Below, piece by piece: positions 36,831-45,962 of a DNA stretch of 64,000 nt. Origin of the DNA: Comamonas denitrificans. GTDB lineage: Bacteria; Pseudomonadota; Gammaproteobacteria; Burkholderiales; Burkholderiaceae_C. A program made the position numbers and the translations under genes. Positions within the stretch are counted from its first letter, which is position 1. Each line of letters opens with the position of its first letter. The notes under the pieces are model-generated. The model had not been told where the DNA came from, ran no database searches, and worked only from the letters and a program-made list of their open reading frames with translations. Location: assembly GCF_017368815.1 (NCBI RefSeq), contig NZ_JAFNME010000004.1:1-64000 (forward strand). Direction: 5' to 3'.

Positions 36831-38642
36831 TTAGAAAGTCTCCCAATCGTCCTCGTTGCTGGTCGCTGGCTTGGAGGGCGCTTTGGCGGCCGGCTTGGGC
36901 TTGGGCGCGGTCAAGGCGGTGGCTGGGGCAGGCGTGGGCGCAGTAGGCGCTGCTTTTTTAGGTGCTGTTGGCGCAGTAGTTTTAGGGCTATTTGCAAGCT
37001 TTTTCTCTACTTTGCCGCTTTTGATTGCGGGGGCTGCTATAGGTTTTGCAGATGGCCTGGGCGCAGCTTGGGCAGCGGCAGGGCCGGGGCGTGCGGTGCC
37101 GCCCTCGTTCACCTGGAAAAAGGCCATGGCTTGCACCAGCTGCACGGCTTGGCTGCGCAGGTTGTCGGCAGCGGCGGCGCTTTCTTCGACCAGGGCGGCG
37201 TTTTGCTGGGTGGTGCGGTCCATTTGCGTGATGGCCTCGCCCACCTGGCTTACGCCCGAGCTTTGCTCGCGGCTGGCGGCGCTGATCTCGGCCATGATGT
37301 CGGTGACGCGGCCAATGGCGTTGATCATTTCCTGCATCGAGTGGCCCGCTTGGTCGGCCAGCTGGGTGCCGTGGCCCACGCGCTGCACGCTGGTGTCGAT
37401 CAGGGTCTTGATTTCTTTGGCGGCCTCGGCGCTGCGTCCGGCCAGGGCGCGCACCTCGCTGGCCACCACAGCAAAACCGCGGCCTTGCTCACCGGCGCGG
37501 GCTGCTTCGACAGCGGCGTTCAGCGCCAGGATGTTGGTTTGAAAAGCGATGCTGTCGATCACGCCGATGATCGCCGCGATGCGCTGGCCGCTGTCCTCAA
37601 TCTCGCGCATGGTGCTGACCATTTGCTCGACCACGCCGCCGCTTTGGTTGGCCACCTCGTTGGCATTCATGGCCAGTTGGTTGGCCTGGGCCGCGTTGTC
37701 GGCGTTTTGGCGCACGGTCGCGCCCAGCTGCTCCATCGAGGCGGCGGTTTGCTCCAAAGCGCTGGCTTGTTGCTCGGTGCGGGCCGACAGGTCGTTGTTG
37801 CCCTGGGCAATTTCGGCGCTGGCATTGGCCACGCTGTCGGCGTTTTGGCGCACGCCGGCGACGATGCTGGCCAGTTTGGCCTGCATTTCGTGCAGGCTGG
37901 TGAGCAAGGTGGCGGTTTCATCGCGGCCGCTGATGGTGAAGCTTTGCGTCAGGTTGCCGTGGGCAATTTCGTCGGCAATGCCCACGGCCTGGTGCAGGGG
38001 CCGGGTGATGGAGCGCCCCAGTGCCCAGGCTCCCCAGATGCCCAGCAGCAAGGTGATGCCGGCGACGCTGGCCAGCATGATTTGGCTTTGGTGCACTTGG
38101 GCCAAGGCGGTTTCGCGCGTTTCGGTATAGACCTTGAGCTGGTAGTCGGCAAACTGCCCCAGGGCTTGGTCGTAGGCATCGGCCAGGGGTTTGAGCTCGG
38201 ATTCGACCCGGTCTGCCACGTGGTCGCCGTTGGCGCTTTGCTGAATCAGCGCCGTGCGCAGGTTGCGGTAGGCGGCGCGGTGGCTGTCTAGGCCTTTGAA
38301 CAGCCGGATGCCCTCTTCGAAGCGCAGCAGGCTTTCGATTTTTTTCTGGCCCTCGCTGATCGCGGCCGAGGTGGCGGCAATTTCTGGCTCCCAAATCGCG
38401 TTGAATTGCGGATCGGCGTTGAGTAGCATGGCGCGGGTGCGAATCCAGTTTTTCTCCCTGTTTTCGCGCCAGCGCATGGTCTCTTGCAGGCGCAGGTTGT
38501 CTTGCTGGGTCATGGTCACCATGACATCGCTGATGACCTGCATGCGCCAAATGCCGATGGCCGTGAGCGCGAGCATGATGAGCAAAATGGCACCGAACCC
38601 CAGACTCAAGCGGGTGCTGACTTTGACGTTACTCATTGACAT
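36831..38642 (-). CDS. Methyl-accepting chemotaxis protein
   Basis: A 603-residue chemoreceptor. Seen: TM1 at about residues 12-33, a periplasmic four-helix-type sensor domain, TM2 at about 190-212, a HAMP domain (ALGRSITRPLHQAVGIADEIAHGNL), methylation helices and the highly conserved hairpin tip SIAFQTNILALNAAVEAARAGEQGRGFAVVASEVRALAGRSAEAAKEIK. A Pro/Ala/Lys-rich linker of about 70 residues follows and ends in DDWETF, close to the NWETF tail that tethers CheR and CheB in E. coli. It is the only chemotaxis gene here. The linker DNA is AT-rich. Confidence 0.95.
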   Translation of the reverse strand: MSMSNVKVSTRLSLGFGAILLIMLALTAIGIWRMQVISDVMVTMTQQDNLRLQETMRWRENREKNWIRTRAMLLNADPQFNAIWEPEIAATSAAISEGQKKIESLLRFEEGIRLFKGLDSHRAAYRNLRTALIQQSANGDHVADRVESELKPLADAYDQALGQFADYQLKVYTETRETALAQVHQSQIMLASVAGITLLLGIWGAWALGRSITRPLHQAVGIADEIAHGNLTQSFTISGRDETATLLTSLHEMQAKLASIVAGVRQNADSVANASAEIAQGNNDLSARTEQQASALEQTAASMEQLGATVRQNADNAAQANQLAMNANEVANQSGGVVEQMVSTMREIEDSGQRIAAIIGVIDSIAFQTNILALNAAVEAARAGEQGRGFAVVASEVRALAGRSAEAAKEIKTLIDTSVQRVGHGTQLADQAGHSMQEMINAIGRVTDIMAEISAASREQSSGVSQVGEAITQMDRTTQQNAALVEESAAAADNLRSQAVQLVQAMAFFQVNEGGTARPGPAAAQAAPRPSAKPIAAPAIKSGKVEKKLANSPKTTAPTAPKKAAPTAPTPAPATALTAPKPKPAAKAPSKPATSNEDDWETF

Positions 38643-38896
38643 GGGAAACCTTTACAGAAAGATGAAACTGATTGTAGAGCGCAGATCGCAAGCGTTCGTT
38701 GTTGTGGCGCCATAGCATCAAATGGTGGTCGGCGTGTTGTAGTGTGTTGTAAAGCAGGGTGTATGGACTTGCCATGTGGGCAGGGGTGTTTTGCGTAAAA
38801 CTTACCTAAAATGCTGGGTTTCCCCAAAAATGCACGCTTTTTTGTTCCGGTAAGACGCGTTTTACCCCGGATGGAACCCCAGGAGGACTCCCCACT

Positions 38897-40135
38897 ATGC
38901 AAGGTTTGCACCTGACTGCCGATTTGTACCAATGTTCTTGCGATAGCGCACTCATGATTTGTGCCGACACCATTGCGCAGTTGTGCCGAAGTCAGACCGA
39001 TGCCTCCGGGCTCACGCTGGTGGAGGACAAATGGGTCAAATTCCCTGAATGGCAGGGCCAGCCTGGCGGGGTCACCGGGGCGGTGCTGCTGGCCGAATCG
39101 CATTTGGCCATCCACACCTGGCCCGAGACGGGCAACGTCACCATCGACGTGTATGTGTGCAATTTTTCGGGCGACAACTCGGCCAAGGCCCAGGCGCTGA
39201 TGGATGGCGTGGTGGCCGCTTACGCCCCGCAGGAGGCCGTGCGCCAGCAGCTGTGGCGCGGCGACATTGCCACCAATGGCGTGGGCCAGTACCCCTGGGT
39301 GATGGAGCAGCTCACGGAAAACGCGGCCTTTGGGTTTCGGGCGCACAACGTGCAGCGCCAGCACACTCCGTTCCAGACGCTGGAGATGCTGGACACCCCC
39401 AGCTTTGGCCGCGTGATGCGCCTGGACGATCACTTCATGACCAGCGAGGGGGAAGAATTTTTCTACCACGAGTGCATGGCCCACCCGGCGGCCATGGCCC
39501 ACCCCGATCCGCAGCAGGTGCTGGTGATTGGCGGCGGCGATGGCGGCTTGGCCGAAGAGCTGCTCAAACACAACACCGTGCAGCGCCTGGTGCTGGCCGA
39601 GCTGGACGAGGCCGTCATCGAGGTGAGCAAGGCCCAGCTGCAGCGCGTACACAACGGGGTGTGGGACGACCCGCGCCTGCAGCTGCAAATTGGCGATGGC
39701 ATGGCCTATGTGGACAGCACCACCGACCGCTTTGATTTGATCTTGCTCGATTTGACCGATCCGCACACCCCCGCCGGCTCGCTCTACAGCCCTGAGGCCT
39801 TAGAGCGCATGCGCCGGGTGCTCAACCCCGGTGGGGCGCTGGTGCTGCACCTGGGCAGCCCGGTGTTTCATGCCGAGCAGGTGCGCGCGCTCAGCCAAAC
39901 GCTCAAGGCCACCTTTGCCCAGGTGGCTTGCTACGGCACCTATGTGCCGCTGTATGGCGCGTACTGGGGCATGGCGGTGTGCTCAGACAGTTTGCAGCCC
40001 ACCACCGTGAGCGCCGCGCAGATCGATGAGCGCCTGGCCGCCCGGGGCGTGACCGACTTGCAGTACTACAACGCCGACATCCACGGTGCTTTGTTTGCCC
40101 TGCCCAACTACTACCGCAAGCTGGTGCTTGCATAA
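38897..40135 (+). CDS. Fused S-adenosylmethionine decarboxylase - spermidine synthase
   Basis: A 412-residue two-domain protein. Residues 1 to about 128 match the bacterial pyruvoyl-dependent AdoMet decarboxylase: [12 protein letters not shown], then the self-cleavage site [12 protein letters not shown] (Ser68 as pyruvoyl precursor, His73) and Cys88 in VYVCNF. Residues about 135-412 form a spermidine synthase, with [14 protein letters not shown] (212-225) binding the decarboxylated AdoMet and the LLDLTDP motif near the active site. The fusion would couple formation and use of decarboxylated AdoMet in one polypeptide, likely giving spermidine from putrescine. The start is the ATG at 38897; the spacer to the chemoreceptor gene is 254 bp. 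A decarboxylase acting on another substrate cannot be excluded. Confidence 0.92.
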   Translation: MQGLHLTADLYQCSCDSALMICADTIAQLCRSQTDASGLTLVEDKWVKFPEWQGQPGGVTGAVLLAESHLAIHTWPETGNVTIDVYVCNFSGDNSAKAQALMDGVVAAYAPQEAVRQQLWRGDIATNGVGQYPWVMEQLTENAAFGFRAHNVQRQHTPFQTLEMLDTPSFGRVMRLDDHFMTSEGEEFFYHECMAHPAAMAHPDPQQVLVIGGGDGGLAEELLKHNTVQRLVLAELDEAVIEVSKAQLQRVHNGVWDDPRLQLQIGDGMAYVDSTTDRFDLILLDLTDPHTPAGSLYSPEALERMRRVLNPGGALVLHLGSPVFHAEQVRALSQTLKATFAQVACYGTYVPLYGAYWGMAVCSDSLQPTTVSAAQIDERLAARGVTDLQYYNADIHGALFALPNYYRKLVLA

Positions 40136-40216
40136 GCAGAGCGGCTACCGCTGATAAACATTCATTTTCAGAGCTAAAACACTGAAATTTGTTTATCTAT
40201 CAGCGCAAAATGCTAT
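40136..40216. repeat. AT-rich inverted-repeat element (copy 4)
   Basis: Begins right after the TAA of speD-speE and ends at the stop of the convergent gene. CCGCTGATAAAC near the left mirrors GTTTATCTATCAGCGC on the right; the centre carries TTTTCAGAG / CACTGAAA. Probably folds as one hairpin between two convergent transcripts. Confidence 0.82.
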
Positions 40217-40831
40217 TCAATTTGCATCCAGGGGCGGCGTTTGCAGCCCCAGCAGCGCCTGCTTGAGGGGGCTGTCGGCCGGCTGCTCGCCCAGCCAAAT
40301 GCTGAGCAAGGCATTGAAAAATAGCGGGTCGGCAAACTGCGGCTGGCGCGCTTGGCCGTTGATCGAGATGGTCAGCCCGGCCTCGGGCACCCAGTCCAGG
40401 GCAAAACTATCGCCCTTGCGCAGGCGCTTTTCGTGGGCAAACAGCGCCCCCATTTGCACCACGCTGGGCAGCACCTGGCCCAGGTGCTGGCGGGGGGTGT
40501 TGTGCTCGATGCCCTTGGTAAACAGCTTGCCCAGCTCGTTGGCATCAATATCGCGCAGCATGTGAATTTCCAGGCGCTTGGCACCGGGCATCTGGGCGAT
40601 TTGCGCGTAGCTTTGCGCCTTGTGCGGCAGGTACAAATGGGCGTTATAGACCTTGAACACCGCTTTGTGGCGCGTGCCGCTGCCGTTCAGAACCAGCGTC
40701 TGGCCCGCCAGGGTGAACGATTCGGCAGGCTCGGGCGGCGGCGCGGCGTGCGCACGCACGGCGCTGGTCAGCACGGCCACCAGGGCCAAGGCGGGCAGGA
40801 AAACGCGGAAACAGTGCACGGCATGCAGCAT
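40217..40831 (-). CDS. Chalcone isomerase-like periplasmic protein
   Basis: A 204-residue protein with a signal peptide (about residues 1-31, ending AVRAHA), then the chalcone isomerase-like fold start AESFTLAGQTLVLNGSGTRHKAVFKVYNAHLYLP, typical of the bacterial family with this name. Bacterial members have no shown chalcone isomerase activity; a lipid or small-molecule binding role is a guess. The start is the ATG at 40831. A perfect palindrome lies 22 bases upstream. Confidence 0.82.
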   Translation of the reverse strand: MLHAVHCFRVFLPALALVAVLTSAVRAHAAPPPEPAESFTLAGQTLVLNGSGTRHKAVFKVYNAHLYLPHKAQSYAQIAQMPGAKRLEIHMLRDIDANELGKLFTKGIEHNTPRQHLGQVLPSVVQMGALFAHEKRLRKGDSFALDWVPEAGLTISINGQARQPQFADPLFFNALLSIWLGEQPADSPLKQALLGLQTPPLDAN

Positions 40832-40852
40832 ACAAACCCCTTGAAAACAAAT

Positions 40853-40868
40853 AAGAACGATCGTTCTT
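40853..40868. promoter_or_regulatory. Perfect 16-bp palindrome, candidate operator
   Basis: AAGAACGATCGTTCTT is a perfect dyad just upstream of the chalcone-isomerase-like gene (start 40831). The form GAACGATCGTTC resembles operators of TetR-family repressors. No TetR gene is in the window. Confidence 0.5.
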
Positions 40869-41020
40869 TTGAAGAGGCTGATTCTGAAAGCCTTACTTTT
40901 TCCTGACAAGCGCTAAAGCGCGAATCCGGCACGAATCCAGGGTAAATGCTGAGTGGGCGGCCCGCTGGCCTGGCCCCCGCGTTTCGGCGGCCCGCCTGCC
41001 ATCGGCTACACTTGCCGCCC

Positions 41021-41104
41021 ATGTTCATTCACTACGCGTTGATTGCAGGTTGTGCCGACCGGGGAGCCTGGCCCTGGCGTAAGCCTGCTGCTGTAACCGC
41101 TTAA
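41021..41104 (+). CDS. Possible Trp-containing leader peptide before trpE
   Basis: A 27-codon ORF (MFIHYALIAGCADRGAWPWR in its first 20 residues) has two Trp codons separated by one Pro at positions 17 and 19, and ends at 41104, 103 bases before trpE. TACACT at 41007-41012 would place transcription start at or beside the ATG. Downstream, GGTGGTGGC (about 41121-41130) can pair with GCCACCGCC, but there is no T-run after it, so a classic attenuator is not proved. Trp codons are not rare by chance in GC-rich DNA. Confidence 0.35.
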   Translation: MFIHYALIAGCADRGAWPWRKPAAVTA

Positions 41105-41207
41105 AGCGCCCCGGCGCACTGGGGTGGTGGCTGCCTGGGCCACCGCCGTTGAATGAACCGCAGCACCGCAACGCCTGCTGCCCCTTGTTGCAAGGAAACC
41201 TCCCACC

Positions 41208-42707
41208 GTGATTACCGAGCTGGAATTTCAAAGCCTGGCGCGTGCCGGCTACCACCGCATCCCCCTGGTGACCGAAGCGTTTGCCGATCTGGAAACCCCC
41301 CTGTCGCTGTACCTCAAACTGGCGCACGCCCATGGCGACGGCACGAACAGCTTTTTGCTGGAATCGGTCGAAGGCGGCGAGCGCTTTGGCCGCTACAGCT
41401 TTATTGGCCTGCCCGCGCGCACTTTGCTGCGTGCCAGCGGCTTTGGGGCCGAGGCGACAACCGAAGTCGTCACCGACGGCCAAGTGGTGGAGACGCACCA
41501 CGGCAACCCGCTGGACTTTATTGCCGCTTACCAGCAGCGCCTGAAAGTGGCGCTGGTGCCCGGCCTGCCGCGTTTTTGCGGTGGGCTGGCGGGCTACTTT
41601 GGCTACGACGCAGTGCGCTACATCGAGCCCAAGCTGGAAAAAACCTGCCCGCCTGATGGCCTGGATTGCCCGGATATTTTGCTGCTGCAGTGCGAAGAGC
41701 TGGCGGTGATCGACAACCTCTCGGGCAAGCTGTACTTCATCGTGTATGCCGACCCCAGCCGGGCCGAAAGCTACAGCCGCGCCAAAAAGCGCATGCGCGA
41801 GCTCAAAGAGCTGCTGCGCTATTCGGTGAGCGTGCCGCAGATCAAGGGCGGCGACAGCCACCCGGCGCAGCGCAGCTTTGCCAAGGCCGACTATCTGGCG
41901 GCGGTGCAAAAAGCCAAGGATTTGATTGCGGCGGGCGATTTTATGCAGGTGCAGGTCGGCCAGCGCATTCACAAGCGCTACACCGAATCGCCCCTGTCGC
42001 TGTACCGGGCGCTGCGCTCGCTCAACCCCTCGCCGTACATGTATTTCTACAACTTCGGCAGCTTTCAGGTGGTGGGCTCCAGCCCCGAGATTTTGGTGCG
42101 CCAGGACAAGGTGGCGGACGGCGAGAAAATCACCATCCGCCCGCTGGCCGGCACCCGCCCGCGCGGTGCCACGCCCGAGGCCGACCTGGCCACCGAGCAC
42201 GAACTGCTGGCCGATCCCAAGGAGCGCGCCGAGCATGTGATGCTGATTGACCTGGCGCGCAACGACATTGGCCGCATCGCCCAGACCGGCAGCGTCAAAG
42301 TGACCGAAGCCTTTGTCGTGGAGCGCTACAGCCACGTGATGCACATCGTCAGCAACGTGGAAGGGTTGCTCAAACCCGGCCTGTCCAGCATGGACGTGCT
42401 CAAGGCCAGCTTTCCGGCGGGCACGCTCTCGGGCGCACCCAAGGTGCACGCCATGGAGTTGATCGACCAGTTGGAGCCGACCAAGCGCGGCATCTACGGC
42501 GGCGCGGTGGGCTATTTGAGCTTTGCCGGGCACATGGACATGGCGATTGCCATTCGCACCGGCGTGATCCAGAACGGCACGCTGTACGTGCAGGCCGCCG
42601 CCGGGGTGGTGGCCGACTCCGTGCCCGAGCTGGAATGGCAAGAAACTGAACACAAAGCCCGCGCCCTGCTGCGCGCGGCGGAATTGGTAGAAGAAGGATT
42701 GGAATGA
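41208..42707 (+). CDS. trpE: Anthranilate synthase component I
   Basis: A 499-residue chorismate-using subunit. Seen: the Trp feedback site LLESVEGGERFGRYSFIG (residues 45-62), and in the catalytic half FMQVQVGQRI, the IRPLAGTRPRGATPEAD-like segment, LIDLARNDIGRIA, HIVSNVEG and the AGTLSGAPKVHAMELID motif. The start is GTG at 41208 after AAGGAAA at 41192. The stop overlaps the chorismate mutase start by four bases (ATGA). It is the first structural gene of the trp cluster. Confidence 0.97.
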   Translation: MITELEFQSLARAGYHRIPLVTEAFADLETPLSLYLKLAHAHGDGTNSFLLESVEGGERFGRYSFIGLPARTLLRASGFGAEATTEVVTDGQVVETHHGNPLDFIAAYQQRLKVALVPGLPRFCGGLAGYFGYDAVRYIEPKLEKTCPPDGLDCPDILLLQCEELAVIDNLSGKLYFIVYADPSRAESYSRAKKRMRELKELLRYSVSVPQIKGGDSHPAQRSFAKADYLAAVQKAKDLIAAGDFMQVQVGQRIHKRYTESPLSLYRALRSLNPSPYMYFYNFGSFQVVGSSPEILVRQDKVADGEKITIRPLAGTRPRGATPEADLATEHELLADPKERAEHVMLIDLARNDIGRIAQTGSVKVTEAFVVERYSHVMHIVSNVEGLLKPGLSSMDVLKASFPAGTLSGAPKVHAMELIDQLEPTKRGIYGGAVGYLSFAGHMDMAIAIRTGVIQNGTLYVQAAAGVVADSVPELEWQETEHKARALLRAAELVEEGLE

Positions 42708-43048
42708 CGTTGGCCATCGACAAAGTGCCGCACTGCACCAGCATGACCGAGGTGCGGGCGGGCGTGAATGCCCTGGACGATGTGCTGGTGCCCCTGCTGG
42801 TGCAGCGCAGCGGCTATATGACCCAGGCCGCGCGGGTGAAGAACGACGAAGGTCTGGTGCGCGATGAAGAGCGCATTGAAACCATCGTGCAGCGCGTGCG
42901 CACCCTGGCGCAGGCGCAGGGCGGCAACCCCGACCTGATCGAGCGCATCTACCGCGCCATGATGGAGTGCTACATCGCCTACGAACACGATGAGCTGGCC
43001 CGGCTGCGCGCCGCCGGTCTGCCGCCGAAGCAAGAGGAGTCGGTATGA
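42704..43048 (+). CDS. Chorismate mutase, AroQ class
   Basis: A 114-residue all-helical protein between trpE and trpG. Seen: [34 protein letters not shown], matching the AroQ helix 1 with its Arg and the Lys pair, and a later [18 protein letters not shown] helix. It is a PchB-like single-domain chorismate mutase (chorismate to prephenate). It overlaps trpE by four bases upstream and trpG by four bases downstream, so it is translated with both enzymes that use the same branch-point substrate. This placement is common in Comamonadaceae. Isochorismate-pyruvate lyase activity is an alternative. Confidence 0.85.
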   Translation: MTLAIDKVPHCTSMTEVRAGVNALDDVLVPLLVQRSGYMTQAARVKNDEGLVRDEERIETIVQRVRTLAQAQGGNPDLIERIYRAMMECYIAYEHDELARLRAAGLPPKQEESV

Positions 43049-43626
43049 AAGTCTTGATGCTGGACAACTACGACAGCTTTACCTACAACATCGTGCAGTA
43101 CCTGGGCGAGCTGGGCGCAGACGTGACCGTGGTGCGCAACGACGAAATGCCGCTGGAGCAACTCGTCGCGCTGGTGGCGGCGCAGGGCATTGAGCGCATC
43201 GTTATCTCGCCCGGCCCGTGCTCCCCGGCCGAGGCCGGCATTGCCGTGGCAACGATTCAGCACTTTGCCGGCCAGCTGCCGGTGCTGGGGGTGTGCCTGG
43301 GCCACCAGGCGATTGGCGCGGCCTTTGGCGGCGACATCGTCCGCGCCGGGCAGCAGATGCACGGCAAGACCAGCGTGATTACCACCGACCAAAAAGGCGT
43401 GTTTGCCGGGCTGCCCCAACAGTTCACGGTGAACCGCTACCACTCGTTGGTGATTGACAAGGCCACGCTGCCCGCGTGCCTGACCGTCACCGCCACCAGC
43501 GAGGATGGCGAAATCCAAGGCGTGCGCCACACCACGCTGGCCGTGGAAGGGGTGCAGTTCCACCCCGAGAGCATCCTGACCGAGCATGGCCATGCGATGC
43601 TGAAAAACTTTTTGCAAGCGGCGTAA
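43045..43626 (+). CDS. trpG: Anthranilate synthase component II (glutamine amidotransferase)
   Basis: A 193-residue class I amidotransferase supplying ammonia to TrpE. The nucleophilic Cys is in [18 protein letters not shown] (residue about 83) and the His-Glu pair in [14 protein letters not shown]. The N-terminus [22 protein letters not shown] and the SPGPCSP oxyanion region are clear. It overlaps the chorismate mutase gene by four bases. A terminator follows, so trpE-aroQ-trpG is probably one transcript separate from trpD. It may also serve p-aminobenzoate synthesis. Confidence 0.96.
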   Translation: MKVLMLDNYDSFTYNIVQYLGELGADVTVVRNDEMPLEQLVALVAAQGIERIVISPGPCSPAEAGIAVATIQHFAGQLPVLGVCLGHQAIGAAFGGDIVRAGQQMHGKTSVITTDQKGVFAGLPQQFTVNRYHSLVIDKATLPACLTVTATSEDGEIQGVRHTTLAVEGVQFHPESILTEHGHAMLKNFLQAA

Positions 43627-43637
43627 TGCCCGCCCCA

Positions 43638-43664
43638 GGCCATCCTTGCGGTGGCCTTTGTTTT
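43638..43664 (+). terminator. Intrinsic terminator after trpG
   Basis: GGCCA (43638-43642) pairs with TGGCC (43652-43656), possibly extended by neighbouring wobble pairs, around a TCCTTGCGG-type loop; TTTGTTTT follows. Confidence 0.7.
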
Positions 43665-43750
43665 AAGAGCTGCTTGCGCTGGTAAACCAATGGTTTCAGC
43701 GTTTAATTGATTTGAAAGCATGAATAAATAAGCGGATGCAGCTCACAAAT
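43665..43750. repeat. AT-rich inverted-repeat element (copy 5)
   Basis: AAGAGCTGCTTGCGCTGGT at the left and AAGCGGATGCAGCTCAC at the right flank an AT-rich core, between trpG and trpD. It interrupts what is elsewhere often a tight trpG-trpD junction. Confidence 0.82.
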
Positions 43751-43768
43751 TAATCACAGGACACCCCC

Positions 43769-44815
43769 ATGACCCCCGTAGCCCAGCATCTGGCCATCAC
43801 CCCGCAGGAAGCGCTGCAGCGCACCATCGAGCACCGCGAAATCTTCCACGACGAAATGCTGCACCTGATGCGCATGATCATGCGCGGCGAACTCTCGCCG
43901 GTGCTGTGCGCGGCCATCCTCACCGGGCTGCGCGTGAAGAAAGAGACGATTGGCGAAATCTCGGCCGCCGCGCAGGTGATGCGCGAGTTTTCCAACAAGG
44001 TGCCGGTGCGCGACAAAACGCACCTGGTCGATATCGTCGGCACCGGCGGCGATGGGGCGCACACCTTCAACATCTCCACCTGCGCCATGTTTGTCATTGC
44101 CGCCGCCGGGGCCAAGGTCAGCAAGCACGGCGGGCGCAGCGTGAGCAGCAAATCGGGCAGCGCCGACGCGATGGAGGCGCTGGGCGTGAACATCAACCTG
44201 ACCCCGGCGCAGATTGCCGATTGCATTGCCGAAGTGGGCGTGGGCTTTATGTTTGCCCCCAACCACCACCCGGCGATGAAAAACGTCGCCCCAGTGCGCA
44301 AAGAGCTGGGCGTGCGCACCCTTTTCAACATCCTGGGGCCGCTGACCAACCCGGCCGATGCGCCCAACATTTTGATGGGCGTGTTCCACGAAGACCTGGT
44401 GGGCATCCAGGTGCGCGCCCTGCAGCGCCTGGGGGCGGAGCATGCCGTCGTGGTCTATGGTCGCGATGGGCTGGACGAGATCAGCCTGGGCGCGGGCACG
44501 CTGGTGGGCGAGCTCAAAGACGGCGTGGTGCGTGAGTACGAAATCCACCCCGAAGACTTTGGCCTGCGCATGGTGGGCACCCGCGCTTTCAAGGTGGAGA
44601 ACGCGCAGGAGTCGATTGCCATGCTGCGCGGTGTGCTGGCGGGGGACGCGGGCCCGGCGCACGATATTGTGTGTTTGAACGCCGGGGCGGCGCTGTATGC
44701 GGCCAATGTGGCCAGCAGCATTGAGGATGGGCTGCGGCGGGCGCGGGAGGCGATCAATACCGGCGCGGCGCTGCAAAAGCTGCAGCAGCTGGTGGTTTAT
44801 ACCGGGCGGATGTGA
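43769..44815 (+). CDS. trpD: Anthranilate phosphoribosyltransferase
   Basis: A 348-residue enzyme transferring phosphoribose to anthranilate. Seen: the PRPP loop [17 protein letters not shown] (near residues 87-103), the [21 protein letters not shown] run, [35 protein letters not shown] and [10 protein letters not shown]. The length is normal. The start is the ATG at 43769, preceded by CAGGACA. trpC follows after a 343-bp repeat-filled gap. Confidence 0.97.
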   Translation: MTPVAQHLAITPQEALQRTIEHREIFHDEMLHLMRMIMRGELSPVLCAAILTGLRVKKETIGEISAAAQVMREFSNKVPVRDKTHLVDIVGTGGDGAHTFNISTCAMFVIAAAGAKVSKHGGRSVSSKSGSADAMEALGVNINLTPAQIADCIAEVGVGFMFAPNHHPAMKNVAPVRKELGVRTLFNILGPLTNPADAPNILMGVFHEDLVGIQVRALQRLGAEHAVVVYGRDGLDEISLGAGTLVGELKDGVVREYEIHPEDFGLRMVGTRAFKVENAQESIAMLRGVLAGDAGPAHDIVCLNAGAALYAANVASSIEDGLRRAREAINTGAALQKLQQLVVYTGRM

Positions 44816-44874
44816 GGGCTGATTCGGCTGCAATGCAATGATGGCTTGCGGTAGTTGCTTTCTTTTTTGATTTT

Positions 44875-45120
44875 TTAGTTTTGCTGGCCGGGACTCGCCC
44901 CGGCGGGCGACTAACTTTCTTGCGCGCGCAAGAAAGTCAGCAAAGAAGGCGTGCTGGCGCAGCTTTGGCACCGCAGAACTCACTACGCGCCCTGCGGGCG
45001 CTGCGTTCGGACAACTGCGGTGAGTCAGACGGGATGTGCCTTGGTTGTTCTTGCGGCTGCGCCCTGACGGATACGTTGTTATGGAATGGCTGGCTCGCTT
45101 GCTGCGCAGCTTCGCGGGGT
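44875..45120. repeat. Palindrome-rich repeat in the trpD-trpC gap
   Basis: The 343-bp gap (44816-45158) carries a perfect 24-bp palindrome at 44914-44937 (ACTTTCTTGCGC and its complement), preceded by CCGGGACTCGCCCCGG and followed by CCGCAG...CTGCGG and GCGCCCTGCGGGCGC arms. The ACTTTCTTG / CAAGAAAGT style is seen in dispersed intergenic repeats of many beta- and gammaproteobacteria. No gene is supportable in it. Confidence 0.65.
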
Positions 45121-45158
45121 GGGCTGGGGTGGTGGTGGTGGAGTTTTTGGAGAGAACG

Positions 45159-45962
45159 ATGAGTGATATTTTGGAAAAAATCTGCGCCGTCAAGCGCGAG
45201 GAAATTGCGGCTGCGCAGCGGCGCATGCCGTTGGCGGAGATGCGCCGCGATGCGGAAAGCCGGGTGCTGACGCGCGATTTTGTCGGGGCCATGCGCGCCA
45301 AATTGGCCCAAAACCAGGCGGCGGTGATTGCCGAGATCAAAAAAGCCAGCCCCAGCAAGGGCGTGATCCGCAAGGGCGAGTTCATCCCGGCGGACATTGC
45401 GCAAAGCTATGCCCAGGGCGATGGCAAGGTCAGCGCTGCCTGCCTGTCGGTGCTGACCGACAGGCAGTTCTTCCAGGGCCAGCCCGACTATTTGAAGCAG
45501 GCCCGCGCCAGTTGCCCGCTGCCGGTGCTGCGCAAGGACTTCATGGTCGATGCCTACCAAATCTACGAATCGCGCGCCATGGGGGCCGATTGCGTGCTCT
45601 TGATCGCCGCCTGCCTAGACGATGGCCTGATGGCCGAGCTGGAGCAGATCGCCCTGAGTCTGGACATGGCCGTGCTGGTGGAAGTGCACGATGGCCGCGA
45701 GCTGGAGCGGGCCTTGCAGTTGAAAACCCCGCTGGTGGGCATCAACAACCGCAACCTGCGCACCTTTGAGGTGGACATCCAGACCACGCTGCAGCTGCAA
45801 AAAGAGGTGCCGCCCGAGCGCATCTTGGTCACCGAATCGGGCATTCTTGGCCCGGCGGACGTGCGGGCCATGCGCGATGCGGGCATTCACAGCTTTTTGG
45901 TGGGCGAGGCCTTCATGCGGGCCGACGACCCCGGGCTGGCGCTGGCGCAGCTGTTTGCCTAA
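45159..45962 (+). CDS. trpC: Indole-3-glycerol phosphate synthase
   Basis: A 267-residue TIM-barrel enzyme. Seen: the [15 protein letters not shown] start, [19 protein letters not shown] (catalytic lysine region, near residues 52-70), [43 protein letters not shown] and [15 protein letters not shown]. The start is the ATG at 45159, right after GGAGAGAAC (45149-45157). It is single-function, not fused to TrpF. Its own promoter probably lies in the preceding gap. Confidence 0.96.
   Translation: MSDILEKICAVKREEIAAAQRRMPLAEMRRDAESRVLTRDFVGAMRAKLAQNQAAVIAEIKKASPSKGVIRKGEFIPADIAQSYAQGDGKVSAACLSVLTDRQFFQGQPDYLKQARASCPLPVLRKDFMVDAYQIYESRAMGADCVLLIAACLDDGLMAELEQIALSLDMAVLVEVHDGRELERALQLKTPLVGINNRNLRTFEVDIQTTLQLQKEVPPERILVTESGILGPADVRAMRDAGIHSFLVGEAFMRADDPGLALAQLFA

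Noticed and set aside
41105-41207. Classical intrinsic trp attenuator
   Set aside because: The GGTGGTGGC/GCCACCGCC stem is not followed by a T-run; only the leader ORF is reported, at low confidence.
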